From: JBJMHZ01 sp045807125
GTDB lineage: Bacteria > Actinomycetota > Actinomycetes > JAWWOL01
NCBI GenBank assembly: GCA_045807125.1
Contig: JBJMHZ010000042.1
Span: 294,886 to 358,885 of the forward strand
Direction of reading: 5' to 3'
DNA length: 64,000 nt
Shown here: piece after piece, positions 7,777 to 21,530 of the stretch
How the letters are laid out: each line of letters opens with the position of its first letter
Numbering within the stretch: position 1 is the stretch's first letter
Made by a program: the position numbers and the translations under genes
The notes under the pieces: generated by a model
Databases searched by the model: none
Seen by the model: the letters and a program-made list of their open reading frames with translations, nothing else
What the model was told of the DNA's origin: nothing

Positions 7777-8619
7777 GTGGCCCGATCCCGCAGCTCCCGC
7801 TCGTCGCGTCGTCCAGCGGTCCCCGAGCAGGTCGGGGCCGGGGTCGCGGTCCTGCGCGCCAAGGCCGCCGGGGCCGGCGAGGTCGTGGTCCCGCGGGCCC
7901 AGCAGGCGTACGAGGCGGTGGTCCCCAAGGTCAGCGCGGCGGCCGGCCGGGTCGCGCCCGTGGTCGCCGCCGGCGTCGAGGCCGTCCAGCCGTACGCCCG
8001 GCGCACGGTCGAGGCCGCGGAGCCCTACGTCGAGCGGGCCCGCAGCACCGTGGCGACCACCGTGGCGACCAGGGTCCAGCCCGCGATCGAGGTGGCCCAG
8101 GCCCGGCTGGCGCCCGCCGCCGGGCAGGCCGCCGAGCTCACCCGCACCCGGGTCGCCCCCGCCGTCGAGGGGGCGGTCGACACGATGCGCTCGACCGTGA
8201 TCCCCAAGGTCGCGGCCGGTGTCGCCGCAGCGGCCGCGGCGTCGGCACCGGTGGCTTCGGAGGCCAGGTTGCGCGGCCACGCCGCCCTCGCGGCGCTCGC
8301 CGGCCACGAGCAGGCCATCGCGGTGGTGCGCAAGCGGCGGCGGCGCTGGCCGCTGCTGCTCGCCCTGCTGGTGGGCGCGGCGACCGGGGCGGCGGTCGCC
8401 GAGGCGATGCGGCGGATGCGCGGCGGCGCCGAATCGCTCGCGCCGCTCGTGCCACCCACCCCGCTGCCCACCCGGCCGGTCCCGACCACGACGGTGTCCG
8501 CCGGAGCAGGGGCGGCGACCGTGGAACCGGCGTCCGGCGAGGCGCCGGTCCGCGACGACGGCATCGGCACCACCGACGGCAATCCGATCGCCGGGCTCGA
8601 GGACGGCCCCGAGGCCTGA
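7777..8619 (+). CDS. DUF5324-like repeat protein with one membrane helix
   Basis: A 280-residue protein made mainly of an imperfect repeat of about 22 residues rich in A, V, R and P (recurring V-x-P-K-V, V-A-P-V-V, V-x-P-A-V-E). It predicts long amphipathic helices like those of apolipoprotein-type or DUF5324 proteins. A basic patch (RKRRRRW) then precedes one membrane helix (PLLLALLVGAATGAAVAEAM), and the exported tail is rich in P, T and G. The GTG at 7777 has GGAGG six bases upstream; in-frame starts further upstream lack this. It is divergent from ppiA, the same place as the DUF5324 gene of Streptomyces. Function unknown. Confidence 0.7.
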   Translation: MARSRSSRSSRRPAVPEQVGAGVAVLRAKAAGAGEVVVPRAQQAYEAVVPKVSAAAGRVAPVVAAGVEAVQPYARRTVEAAEPYVERARSTVATTVATRVQPAIEVAQARLAPAAGQAAELTRTRVAPAVEGAVDTMRSTVIPKVAAGVAAAAAASAPVASEARLRGHAALAALAGHEQAIAVVRKRRRRWPLLLALLVGAATGAAVAEAMRRMRGGAESLAPLVPPTPLPTRPVPTTTVSAGAGAATVEPASGEAPVRDDGIGTTDGNPIAGLEDGPEA

Positions 8620-8629
8620 GCGGGGCCGG

Positions 8630-9493
8630 TCAGCCCTCCACGAAGACGAGATCCTCCGGCGGCGAGGCGAGCCGCACGGTGTCGCCGTCGACGTCGACCA
8701 CGAAGTCGAAGCCGGTGAAGTGGCCCGCGGTGAGGATCAGGACCCGGTCGTCGCGCGCCGCCAGGAACTCCTTGAAGCCGGCGAGCGACGTGCTGCCGTC
8801 GTTCAGGGCGAGGTAGTCGGCCAGCCGGCGGAACAGCTTGGGCAGGATCACCGCGGTGTCCGACAGCGACGTCACGGTCACCTGCGTCCCCGTCGTGGTG
8901 GTGTCCTGCGCCCACACCCCGCTGCCCTTGCTGCGCGCCTCGTCGGCTGCCTCGGTCAGCGCGCCGCGCAGGTCGGGGAAGAACTGGCTGTAGAACGTCG
9001 GGTAGACGAGCCCGGCCGCGGTCAGCTGATGGTTGACGCTCTCCCGCAGGCGCGCGATGTCGAGGAAGACGTCGGCCAGGTCGTCCTCGGCCGCGGTGCC
9101 CGGATAGGCCAGGGACACCGGACGGCCGTACTTGTCGGCGAACTTGGTGAGGATGTAGCCGTCGGTCCGGTCGGGGGTCGCGGCGGTGAGCGTCTCGTTG
9201 TCCGCGCGCTGCACGCCGGTGAAGCCGAGCAGCCGCAGCAGCTCGTCCGCCGCCTCGTGGGCCAGGCCGAGCGGCTGGTGCTGGTGATGGCCGCCGGCCA
9301 CCCGGGGCGTGTAGTGCGTCTCCAGCGCGTCGATCGCGTCGAGCCGCAGCTGCACCCCGCCCTGCGCGTTCTGCTGCGCCGCGATCTTGGTCTTGTGGAA
9401 GGCGTCGACGTCGGTGGGGTAGAAGCGCACCGAGTCGCCGTCCGGCTGGGTGCCGACGACCCGGTACGAACCCTTGATCAGCGTGAGTGGCAT
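8630..9493 (-). CDS. Staphylococcal-nuclease-like (SNase) domain protein
   Basis: A 287-residue protein whose first half resembles a thermonuclease fold. It has PDGDSVRFYP, where SNases have a D-G-D-T strand, then LRLDAIDALETHY, matching the R-x-x-G-I-D-x-P-E active-site segment with Arg and Glu kept and Pro changed to Leu. An extended insertion of histidines and glutamines (GGHHQHQPLG) follows. The second half is not recognised. No signal peptide is visible with the ATG at 9493. It converges on the DUF5324-like gene. A nuclease is the best guess; a non-catalytic SNase-like fold is possible. Confidence 0.6.
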   Translation of the reverse strand: MPLTLIKGSYRVVGTQPDGDSVRFYPTDVDAFHKTKIAAQQNAQGGVQLRLDAIDALETHYTPRVAGGHHQHQPLGLAHEAADELLRLLGFTGVQRADNETLTAATPDRTDGYILTKFADKYGRPVSLAYPGTAAEDDLADVFLDIARLRESVNHQLTAAGLVYPTFYSQFFPDLRGALTEAADEARSKGSGVWAQDTTTTGTQVTVTSLSDTAVILPKLFRRLADYLALNDGSTSLAGFKEFLAARDDRVLILTAGHFTGFDFVVDVDGDTVRLASPPEDLVFVEG

Positions 9494-9584
9494 CGCCGGC
9501 CCCCGATCCGATGCTCGTACGGCATGTATCGTGCCGCGCCACGGTCCCACGGTCGCGCCGGCCGGGGCAATGGACGTGCAGGCG

Positions 9585-10451
9585 TCAGACCGGATCACCG
9601 AGGACGCAGTCGGCGACCCGCGGCCGGTAGCGACAGCGGTCCCGCATGCGGATCTCCCCCAGTCGCGGCAGGGTGGTCAGCGGGGAGAGGTCACCGTCGA
9701 CGATGCAGGTCGACCCCCAGGCATGGAGCGCGCGCAGCCGCTCCAGCCCGCGCAGCGGCCGGACCGACGCGATGTCGCCGCAGTCGCTGACGCCGAGGAA
9801 CTCCAGGCAGCCCAGCTCCGCGACCGGGCCGAGGGAGTCGATGCCCTCGCAGCTCTCCAGCTCCAGCTCGCGCAGCGTGCCGCGCACCCCGGTCAGGCCG
9901 GCGAGCGACGTCAGGCTCGGGGAATCCTTGACGGCCAGGCTCTCGAGGCCCTCATGACGGCCGAAGTCCGCCAGGGTCGGCTCGTCGAAGCCCCATGCCA
10001 TCGCGGTGCGCAGGCCAGCGACGCTGCCCAGCGTGCCGCGCAGGATCGGCCAGTCGCCGGCGACGGACTCCAGGTGCGGCAGCGCACCGAGGTTCAGCGC
10101 CGCGCCGGGCGCGGCGTGCACCGAGAGCTCGCGCAGCGAGCCGCCGAGCCGCTCGATCGAGCGCAAGTCGGCGATCGCGCGGTCGAGGACGTGCAGCCGC
10201 CGGACGCCCCAGTCGGCGTCGAGGCGGTCGAGATGCCCGTCGGTGAAGCCGCGAGCCGCTTCGAGCGCGAGCCCGTCCACGTCGGGTCGGCGCAGGGCCC
10301 TCTCGATGGCGCCCGACCAGCGCCCGGTGACCACGAGCGTGCGGCCCTGCGGGCCGTCCTCGAGGACGTACCCCCGGCCCGCGACGGCGGGCGGCTTGGC
10401 CCCTGACCTGGCTGTCGGGATCTGTCCTGGCGCGTGAACGGTGACGAGCAT
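9585..10451 (-). CDS. Leucine-rich-repeat-like protein
   Basis: A 288-residue cytoplasmic protein without signal peptide or membrane segment. From about residue 75 it is a string of irregular 20-25-residue units with L-x-x-L and L-x-x-L-x-V patterns (LRELSVHA, LPHLESVAGD, LESLAVKDSP, LRELELESCEG, LEFLGVSDCG). This suggests a leucine-rich-repeat solenoid for protein binding. Stand-alone proteins of this kind in actinobacteria have no fixed function. The ATG at 10451 follows a G-rich stretch that could serve as a ribosome site. It belongs to the accessory block left of tRNA-Ala. Confidence 0.6.
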   Translation of the reverse strand: MLVTVHAPGQIPTARSGAKPPAVAGRGYVLEDGPQGRTLVVTGRWSGAIERALRRPDVDGLALEAARGFTDGHLDRLDADWGVRRLHVLDRAIADLRSIERLGGSLRELSVHAAPGAALNLGALPHLESVAGDWPILRGTLGSVAGLRTAMAWGFDEPTLADFGRHEGLESLAVKDSPSLTSLAGLTGVRGTLRELELESCEGIDSLGPVAELGCLEFLGVSDCGDIASVRPLRGLERLRALHAWGSTCIVDGDLSPLTTLPRLGEIRMRDRCRYRPRVADCVLGDPV

Positions 10452-10763
10452 CCTTGTCCCCCCAACCTCGTGCAGTCCGGCCAGCGGCGCGGCGCCTGGG
10501 TCCCCACCCGGGTGGCCGGCGAGGAGCCGTGCTCTCTATGACACCAGCCCTACGGGACCTTCGCACGTCTCTTGTCGAGAAATGGTCGGGCTCGCAGCGC
10601 GTACGCCTTGCTGACGGTGCTCCGCACCTGCTCGACGCGGACGCCGTGCTGGGCGAGCAGGCCGCGGAACGGTTGCAGGCGGTCGCTGATCGACGGCGCG
10701 AACCGGCGCCTCCCTGGATCACCACGTCGGTCGGTCACCTCCGCGGGCGAGAGCGGGTCACCG
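10452..10763. other. Gene-poor stretch in accessory block
   Basis: No well-supported gene. A 62-codon minus-strand frame (10738 to 10550, starting MTDRRGDPGRRRF) contains a plausible-looking helix-rich segment (SISDRLQPFRGLLAQ) but has no ribosome site and no family I recognise. It may be a remnant or chance. Confidence 0.3.
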
Positions 10764-11357
10764 CTACTGACCGACCCGTCCGTCGATGCGCTCGCGCAGC
10801 AGGTCGGCGTGCCCGTTGTGCCTGGCGTACTCCTCGATCAGGTGGACGAGCACCTCGCGAAGGACGTCGCCGTCCGGGCCGACCAGCTCGAGATCCGGTG
10901 CCTCGGCGACGAACCGCTCGGCGAACGCGACCTCGTCGCGCCAGGCTCGCCACGCCTCGGCGACCACCTCCGGGTCGGCGACGGCCCCCTCGAAGTCGGC
11001 GTTGCCCGCGTGCAACGGCGGGACGTCCTGACCGGCGAGCCGGCGGCGGAACCACTCGTGCTCGCTTCCTGCCAGGTGGCGGAGCAGCCCGAGAAGCGAC
11101 ATGTCCGACGGTGGCACCGAGCGGCTGGCCAGGCCGGCCGGGTCGAGGCCCGAGCACTTCAGCTCGAGCGTCAGGCGCTGGTCGCGCAGGTAGCCGAGAA
11201 GGGTGGCCCGCTCGCCGACGAACCGACCCTCGCCGTTGGCCCGCGGGTCGTCGTCTGGGTGCACGAACATGTCCCACCAGCCGAAGCGCCGGGCCGGGCC
11301 GTCCGCGTCGGGCGCACCGGTCTGCTGCTCAGGACCAGGGTCGGCGCTGCTGGGCAT
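10764..11357 (-). CDS. DinB/DUF664 family protein
   Basis: A 197-residue predicted four-helix-bundle protein of the DinB-like superfamily (DUF664, mini-circle protein group). Typical blocks are ERATLLGYLRDQRLTLELKC, SLLGLLRHLAGSEHEWFRRR and LVHLIEEYARHNGHADLLRE, carrying the three histidines expected to bind a metal ion (in RHLAG, SEHEW and ARHNGHAD). Members are thiol-dependent or metal-dependent enzymes of mostly unknown substrate. The ATG at 11357 gives the usual length. It is the gene closest to tRNA-Ala. Confidence 0.8.
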   Translation of the reverse strand: MPSSADPGPEQQTGAPDADGPARRFGWWDMFVHPDDDPRANGEGRFVGERATLLGYLRDQRLTLELKCSGLDPAGLASRSVPPSDMSLLGLLRHLAGSEHEWFRRRLAGQDVPPLHAGNADFEGAVADPEVVAEAWRAWRDEVAFAERFVAEAPDLELVGPDGDVLREVLVHLIEEYARHNGHADLLRERIDGRVGQ

Positions 11358-11567
11358 GGCACGATCGTGGTGCCGCGGCCGAGCCGCCCGCAACGGGTTA
11401 TCGCCGCCCAGGCCGAAGAGGCATCCATGCCACCGCGCAGCTCGTCGCAACTTCGCCACAGCGAGCGGTAGAGGGTCGGAGTTCTCAGGACCGTCGAGAC
11501 TCCCTGCGTCGCGACCGCCCGGGAGAGCCACGGCATGCGCGGCGGTCATGCCCGCGACGGAGGCGAC

Positions 11568-11643
11568 TGGTGGAGCCTAGGGGATTTGAACCCCTAACCC
11601 CCGCCTTGCAAAGGCGGTGCTCTGCCAATTGAGCTAAGGCCCC
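11568..11643 (-). tRNA. tRNA-Ala (TGC)
   Basis: A complete cloverleaf on the minus strand: acceptor GGGGCCT paired with AGGCTCC, anticodon arm CCGCC-TTTGCAA-GGCGG with anticodon TGC, and T-loop GGTTCAAATCC. The CCA end is encoded (11568-11570). It pairs with tRNA-Ile just upstream, as in the alaT-ileT pair near gyrA of mycobacteria. Confidence 0.97.
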
Positions 11644-11674
11644 TCGGCTGCCGGACCGTGCGGCCGGCCGCTGA

Positions 11675-11803
11675 CTAGCGCAGGTCGACCGGGTCGGTGG
11701 CCTCGGTCCACAGATCCTGCTCGGTGCGCCGGGTGGTCAGCTGCCGGCGCAGGACGAGACCACCGAGCGCGACGAGCGCGACGGTGAGGAGCTTCTTCGG
11801 CAC
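11675..11803 (-). CDS. DLW-39 family small membrane protein
   Basis: A 42-residue protein. It begins with PKKLLTVALVALGGLVL, a basic cap plus a hydrophobic helix, then RRQLTTRRTEQDLWTEATD and ends VDLR. The DLW triplet in E-Q-D-L-W-T-E-A-T-D is the signature of the actinobacterial DLW-39 family. The GTG at 11803 is preceded by GAGGGG. It lies between the two tRNA genes on the same strand, its usual place downstream of DUF3566 and gyrA. Function unknown. Confidence 0.88.
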   Translation of the reverse strand: MPKKLLTVALVALGGLVLRRQLTTRRTEQDLWTEATDPVDLR

Positions 11804-11833
11804 GAGACCCCCTCGGGCGGCGGTGGCGGCGGG

Positions 11834-11907
11834 TGGGCCCGGCTGGACTTGAACCAGCGACCTCTGCCTTATCAGGGCAGCGCTCTAACCGACTGAGCTA
11901 CGAGCCC
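11834..11907 (-). tRNA. tRNA-Ile (GAT)
   Basis: A complete minus-strand cloverleaf: acceptor GGGCTCG paired with CGGGCCC, D-arm AGCTCAGTCGGTTAGAGC, anticodon loop CTGATAA with anticodon GAT, and T-loop GGTTCAAGTCC. The CCA end is not encoded, unlike the neighbouring tRNA-Ala. Confidence 0.97.
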
Positions 11908-11977
11908 GCACGTGCGCGGTGGGCGCCCGGTCAGGCTATCGCACCGGCGACGGGCGACCCAACCGGGTTGACCGGGC

Positions 11978-12522
11978 TCAGTCGCGCTCGGTCAGCGTGA
12001 CGTCGATCCCGCCGGCCAGCGAGCTGCACAGGTTGTACATGAACGCACCGAGCGTCGCGAGGGCCGTGAACAGGATCGCGTTGACGCCGCCGATCACCGC
12101 CGCCCACCCGACGACCCTCGATGCCGTGAGGTCGATCCGCCACTGGGAGTCCTTGGTGGAGAAGTCGGCCAGCAGCGAATTGATCTTGTCGAACAGTCCC
12201 ATCCCGTTGAGCATCCCGTAGAGGATGGCGACCGCGACGATCCAGATGACGAGGATCGCCACCGAGAAGACGAAGCTGAACTTCAGCACCGACCACGGGT
12301 CGACCCGGCGCACCGTGAGCCGGGCCCGGCGCGGACCGCGCGGGCTCGCCCCGGCCGGTGCTGGCCGGTTGGGGGCGGTGGCCACCGCTGCGCGCCCCGC
12401 CGGGCCGTACGCGCCCTGCGGCGCGGGGGATGGCTCGGGCATCGGCCGCCCGGGACGGGTTCCCTGGACGCCGAGCGGGCCGGTGCTGCCGGCGGGCGGC
12501 CCGCCTCGTCCGGGAACGTCGC

Positions 12523-12526
<4 letters not shown>
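11978..12526 (-). CDS. DUF3566 transmembrane protein
   Basis: A 182-residue protein with a proline-rich disordered head (residues 1-65) and the DUF3566 domain. That domain has [20 protein letters not shown] leading into a first membrane helix, a central KINSLLADF loop region, and a second helix around [20 protein letters not shown]. It is the Rv0007 equivalent, always next to gyrA in actinobacteria. Its ATGA start overlaps the gyrA stop by 4 bp, so it is co-translated with gyrA. Role unknown; the family is linked to the cell envelope by location only. Confidence 0.92.
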
Positions 12527-15030
<2,504 letters not shown>

Positions 15031-15111
15031 GGCGGTCCTTCGTCGTCGGGCGGGGCGCGGTGGGCTGGGGCAGGTCTCCGCAGGCGTATGGGTCGCGGGT
15101 CGTCAGGTGGC

Positions 15112-17350
<2,239 letters not shown>

Positions 17351-17917
17351 TCAGCCGTACGTATCGCGCGGCCCGCGCCCGCCGGTGACCCGGCGGGGTC
17401 CCTTCTGCCAGCTCGGCGCGGTCGGTCCGTGCACCCTGATCCGCTGCACCAGTCCCGGTCCGAGCTCGGCCGCGAGGCACTCGGTCATCGTCCTCGCGAG
17501 CAGGCGCAGCTGGGTGGCCCACGCCGTCGACTCGGCCACCAGCACCAGCTCGCCGTCGCGCAGGCTCTCCGGCCGGCAGTGAGCCGCGATGTCGGGACCG
17601 ACGATCTGCTCCCACCGGCCCATCACCGCGGCCACCCGCTCGGTCTGCTCCCAGCCGCGGGCGGCCATCAGCTCGCGGATGGCCGCGCCGAACGGCGTCG
17701 GGTCGCCGCCGCCGGGCGCGGGGCGCGGGGCCTGCTGGCGACGGCGCTCCGGCCGGCCGGCGCGCAGGCCGCGCGCCCTCGCCTGCTCCTTGGCCCTGGC
17801 CAGGGCGGCGCGGGCGAGGTCGGCCCCGCTCGGCTCGGCGTCAGGCGCCGGTTCGACCGGCTCCCCCGGCTCCCCCGGTTCCACCGGCTGTCGGTGCTCG
17901 GTCCCGTCACCGGACAC
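17351..17917 (-). CDS. DUF721 (DciA-like) protein
   Basis: A 188-residue protein with a disordered, proline-rich and charged N-terminal half and a C-terminal DUF721 domain ([55 protein letters not shown]). In mycobacteria and other bacteria lacking DnaC, this domain (DciA) binds and helps load the DnaB helicase, which fits its place beside recF and the origin. It overlaps recF by 11 bp, so translation is probably coupled. The ATG at 17917 is the only good start. Confidence 0.88.
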   Translation of the reverse strand: MSGDGTEHRQPVEPGEPGEPVEPAPDAEPSGADLARAALARAKEQARARGLRAGRPERRRQQAPRPAPGGGDPTPFGAAIRELMAARGWEQTERVAAVMGRWEQIVGPDIAAHCRPESLRDGELVLVAESTAWATQLRLLARTMTECLAAELGPGLVQRIRVHGPTAPSWQKGPRRVTGGRGPRDTYG

Positions 17918-19037
17918 GGGTTACCTGCCCGGCCATGACGTCGTAGCGCGCGCCGGCCAGCAGCTCCGGGACGTCGCCGGGGACGGCGGCGGTGACCAGC
18001 ACCTGCTCGGCCGGGCCGACCAGCTCGGCCAGCCGGTCGCGGCGGGTGGTGTCGAGCTCGGCGAAGACGTCGTCGAGGACGAGCACCGGATCGCCGCCGT
18101 CCTCCCCGTCGGCCCGCAGCAGGTCGTACGCCGCGAGCCGCAGCGCCAGCGCGTACGACCACGACTCGCCGTGGCTGGCGTAGCCCTTGGCCGGCAGCTG
18201 GCCGAGGCTCAGCACCAGGTCGTCCCTGTGCGGGCCGACGAGGCTCACGCCGCGCTCGATCTCGGCCGGGCGGACGGCCGCGAGCCTGGCCGCCATGGCG
18301 GCGGTCAGCACCGCCCGATCGGCGACCAGCGGCGCGTCGGCCCCGAGCGAGGACCGGTAGTCGATGCTCGCCGGGCCGCCGGAGTCGGCCACCGCGTCGT
18401 ACGCCTTGTCGACGAGCGGGCGCAGGGCCTCCACCAGCTCGACCCGGGCGGCCAGCAGCTCGGCGCCGGCGCTGCACAGGTGCTCGTCCCACACGTCGAG
18501 GGTGCGCAGGTCGCCGCCGCGGCGGGCATGACCGGCCGACTTCAGCAAGGCGTTGCGCTGCTTCAGCACCCGCTCGTAGTCCGCCCGCACGCCGGCGAAC
18601 CGCGGCGCCCGCTGGACCAGCAGCTCGTCGAGGAACCGTCGCCGCTCGGCCGGGTCGCCCTTGACCAGGGCGAGGTCCTCGGGGGCGAAGAGCACGGTAC
18701 GGACGATGCCGAGCGCGTCGCGGGCCCGTGGGACGGGCGTCCGGTTGACCCGCGCGCGGTTGGCTCGGCCCGGGTTGACCTCCAGCTCCACGAGCGTGCG
18801 GCGACCGGCCCGCTCGACCGCGACCCGCACGACCGCCCGGTCGGCGCCGGCCCGGACCAGCGGGGCATCGGCCGCCACCCGGTGGCTGCCGTGCGTGGCG
18901 GCGTACTGGATCGCCTCGACGAGGTTGGTCTTGCCCTGCCCGTTGGGGCCCACGAACGCGCTCACCCCGTGGTCGAGCGGGACCTCGGCCGCCGCGTACG
19001 ACCGGAAGTCGGTCAGTGACAGGTGAGCGACGTGCAC
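17907..19037 (-). CDS. recF: DNA replication/repair protein RecF
   Basis: A 376-residue SMC-like ATPase that helps load RecA at gaps. The Walker A motif is [17 protein letters not shown] (residues 28-44), the ABC signature-like segment is in [17 protein letters not shown], and Walker B is [13 protein letters not shown]. It starts with GTG at 19037, four bases after the gnd stop, and overlaps DUF721 at its 3' end. The order dnaN-gnd-recF-DUF721-gyrB follows many actinobacteria. Confidence 0.97.
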   Translation of the reverse strand: MHVAHLSLTDFRSYAAAEVPLDHGVSAFVGPNGQGKTNLVEAIQYAATHGSHRVAADAPLVRAGADRAVVRVAVERAGRRTLVELEVNPGRANRARVNRTPVPRARDALGIVRTVLFAPEDLALVKGDPAERRRFLDELLVQRAPRFAGVRADYERVLKQRNALLKSAGHARRGGDLRTLDVWDEHLCSAGAELLAARVELVEALRPLVDKAYDAVADSGGPASIDYRSSLGADAPLVADRAVLTAAMAARLAAVRPAEIERGVSLVGPHRDDLVLSLGQLPAKGYASHGESWSYALALRLAAYDLLRADGEDGGDPVLVLDDVFAELDTTRRDRLAELVGPAEQVLVTAAVPGDVPELLAGARYDVMAGQVTRVR

Positions 19038-19041
19038 CTGG

Positions 19042-19962
<921 letters not shown>

Positions 19963-20062
19963 GCTGCCTCCTCGCTCGGTACGGATCCGCGCCGGTCACG
20001 CTGGCCGCACGACGCTCGTCCCCCGCTGGACCGGTCGTCACTCGGCGACCGGCCGGCCGGGC

Positions 20063-21205
20063 TCAGGACGACAGCCGCACCGGCATGATGAGGTAGCTGT
20101 AGTCGCTCCCGGCGGCGGCGCCGGGAGCCGGGTCCGCCGGCGCCTTCCCGGTGATGACCGACGGCTTGGTCGGAGTGGTGAAGCCCAGCTGCGCGGTGTC
20201 GGAGTCGATCGCCCCGAGGCCGTCGAGCAGGTAGCCCGGGTTGAAGCCGATCGTGAGGTCGTCGCCGTCGAAGGCGCAGTCGAGCGCCTCGGAGGCCTGG
20301 GCGTCCTCGCCGCCGCCGGCCTCGAGCACCACCGAACCAGCGCTGAACGTGAGCCGCACCGACGCGTTGCGGGCGGCGACGAGCGAGACCCGCTTGATCG
20401 CCTCGACGAACGGGCCGGTCGCGATCGACGCGGTGGCCGAGTACTGGCTCGGGAAGAGCGAGCGGTACTTCGGGAACTCCCCCTCGAGCAGCCGGCTGGT
20501 CGTCCGCCGGCCGCCGCCCTCGAACCCGATCATGCCCTCCCCGGCCCCGCCGGCCGACAGCGCGATCGTCACCTCGGCACCGCTGGTGAGCGAGCGGGCC
20601 GTGTCGGCGAGCGTCCTTGCCGGGACGAGCGCGGTGGCCGACTGGCCGCCGGTGCCCGGCTGCCACTTCAGCTCCCGCATCGCGAGCCGGTAGCGGTCGG
20701 TGGCGGCGAGGGTGAGCGTGTCGTCGTCGATCTCCAGGCGCACGCCGGTGAGCACCGGCAGCGTGTCGTCGCGGCCGGCCGCCACCGCGACCTGGCTCAC
20801 CGCGGCCGCGAACGCGTCGGAGCCCACGACGCCTGAGGCGGCCGGCATGTCCGGCAGCGTGGGGTAGTCGTCGACCGGCAGCGTCGGCAGCGTGAACCGG
20901 GTCGAGCCGCAGGTCACGATCATCCGGGCGCCGTCGACGGAGATGTCGACCGGCTGCGCCGGGAGGCTGCGGGTGATCTCGGCCAGCAACCGGCCGGACA
21001 CCAGCGCCCGCCCGCTCTCGGCCGCCGTGACCTCGACGCCGACCTGCGCGGAGACCTCGTAGTCGAAGCTGGACAGGGTCAGGCCGGCGTCGCCCACCTC
21101 GAGCAGCAGTCCGGCCAATACGGGGACGGGAGGACGGACGGGCAGGGTGCGCGCCGTCCAGGCCACCGCTTCGGCCAGGACGTCCCGCTCGACGCGGATC
21201 TTCAC
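20063..21205 (-). CDS. dnaN: DNA polymerase III beta sliding clamp
   Basis: A 380-residue clamp that dimerises around DNA and tethers the polymerase. The three repeated clamp folds are recognisable: KIRVERDVLAEAVAWTARTL at the start, LPTLPVDDYPTLPDM before domain 2 (about residue 105), GRRTTSRLLEGEFPKYRSLFP (about residue 235), and the C-terminal DYSYLIMPVRL, which forms the protein-binding pocket. GTG start at 21205. It lies downstream of dnaA on the same strand, across a 325-bp gap holding DnaA-box-like sites. Confidence 0.98.
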   Translation of the reverse strand: MKIRVERDVLAEAVAWTARTLPVRPPVPVLAGLLLEVGDAGLTLSSFDYEVSAQVGVEVTAAESGRALVSGRLLAEITRSLPAQPVDISVDGARMIVTCGSTRFTLPTLPVDDYPTLPDMPAASGVVGSDAFAAAVSQVAVAAGRDDTLPVLTGVRLEIDDDTLTLAATDRYRLAMRELKWQPGTGGQSATALVPARTLADTARSLTSGAEVTIALSAGGAGEGMIGFEGGGRRTTSRLLEGEFPKYRSLFPSQYSATASIATGPFVEAIKRVSLVAARNASVRLTFSAGSVVLEAGGGEDAQASEALDCAFDGDDLTIGFNPGYLLDGLGAIDSDTAQLGFTTPTKPSVITGKAPADPAPGAAAGSDYSYLIMPVRLSS

Positions 21206-21530
21206 GAGGCACCGCCTTCCAGGGAGCGGCCGGAATCCCCAGCCGGCCGGTCCCCCTAAGTCGTTTGGTCGTTCGATGGAAGAAGAACGAGCGTGGTCAT
21301 AGCACCGGTGGACGTTGTGGACGACTCGTATCGTCGCAGGTCGGCCCGTGCGTCGCGGTGCACAGGACGGGTGTGGTGGCGCCCCGGTTGGCTGCGGGCG
21401 GCCTGTGCACGGACGGCCGTGCCGCCGTCCTGCACCGGTCCGTCAACAATGGCATCCGCAGCCTCGCGGCACCTGTCCACAGCATTGTCCCCAGGTTGTG
21501 AACGCGCCGGGCCGGCCGCCGAGCTGATCG
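21206..21530. other. dnaA-dnaN intergenic region with DnaA-box-like sites, part of candidate oriC
   Basis: 325 bp without a gene. Sites close to the actinobacterial box TTGTCCACA: TGTGGACGA at 21316-21324 (minus orientation, one mismatch), CTGTCCACA at 21473-21481 (one mismatch) and TTGTCCCCA at 21485-21493 (one mismatch). Weaker CACA-containing sites lie between. In mycobacteria and Streptomyces oriC is in this interval. There is no clear AT-rich unwinding stretch beyond TCGTTTGGTCGTTCGATGGAAGAAG near 21,262. Confidence 0.5.

Noticed and set aside
10550..10738. 62-codon minus-strand frame in the accessory block
   Set aside because: No ribosome site, no family and overlap with an equally open plus-strand frame; kept only as a note on the gap.
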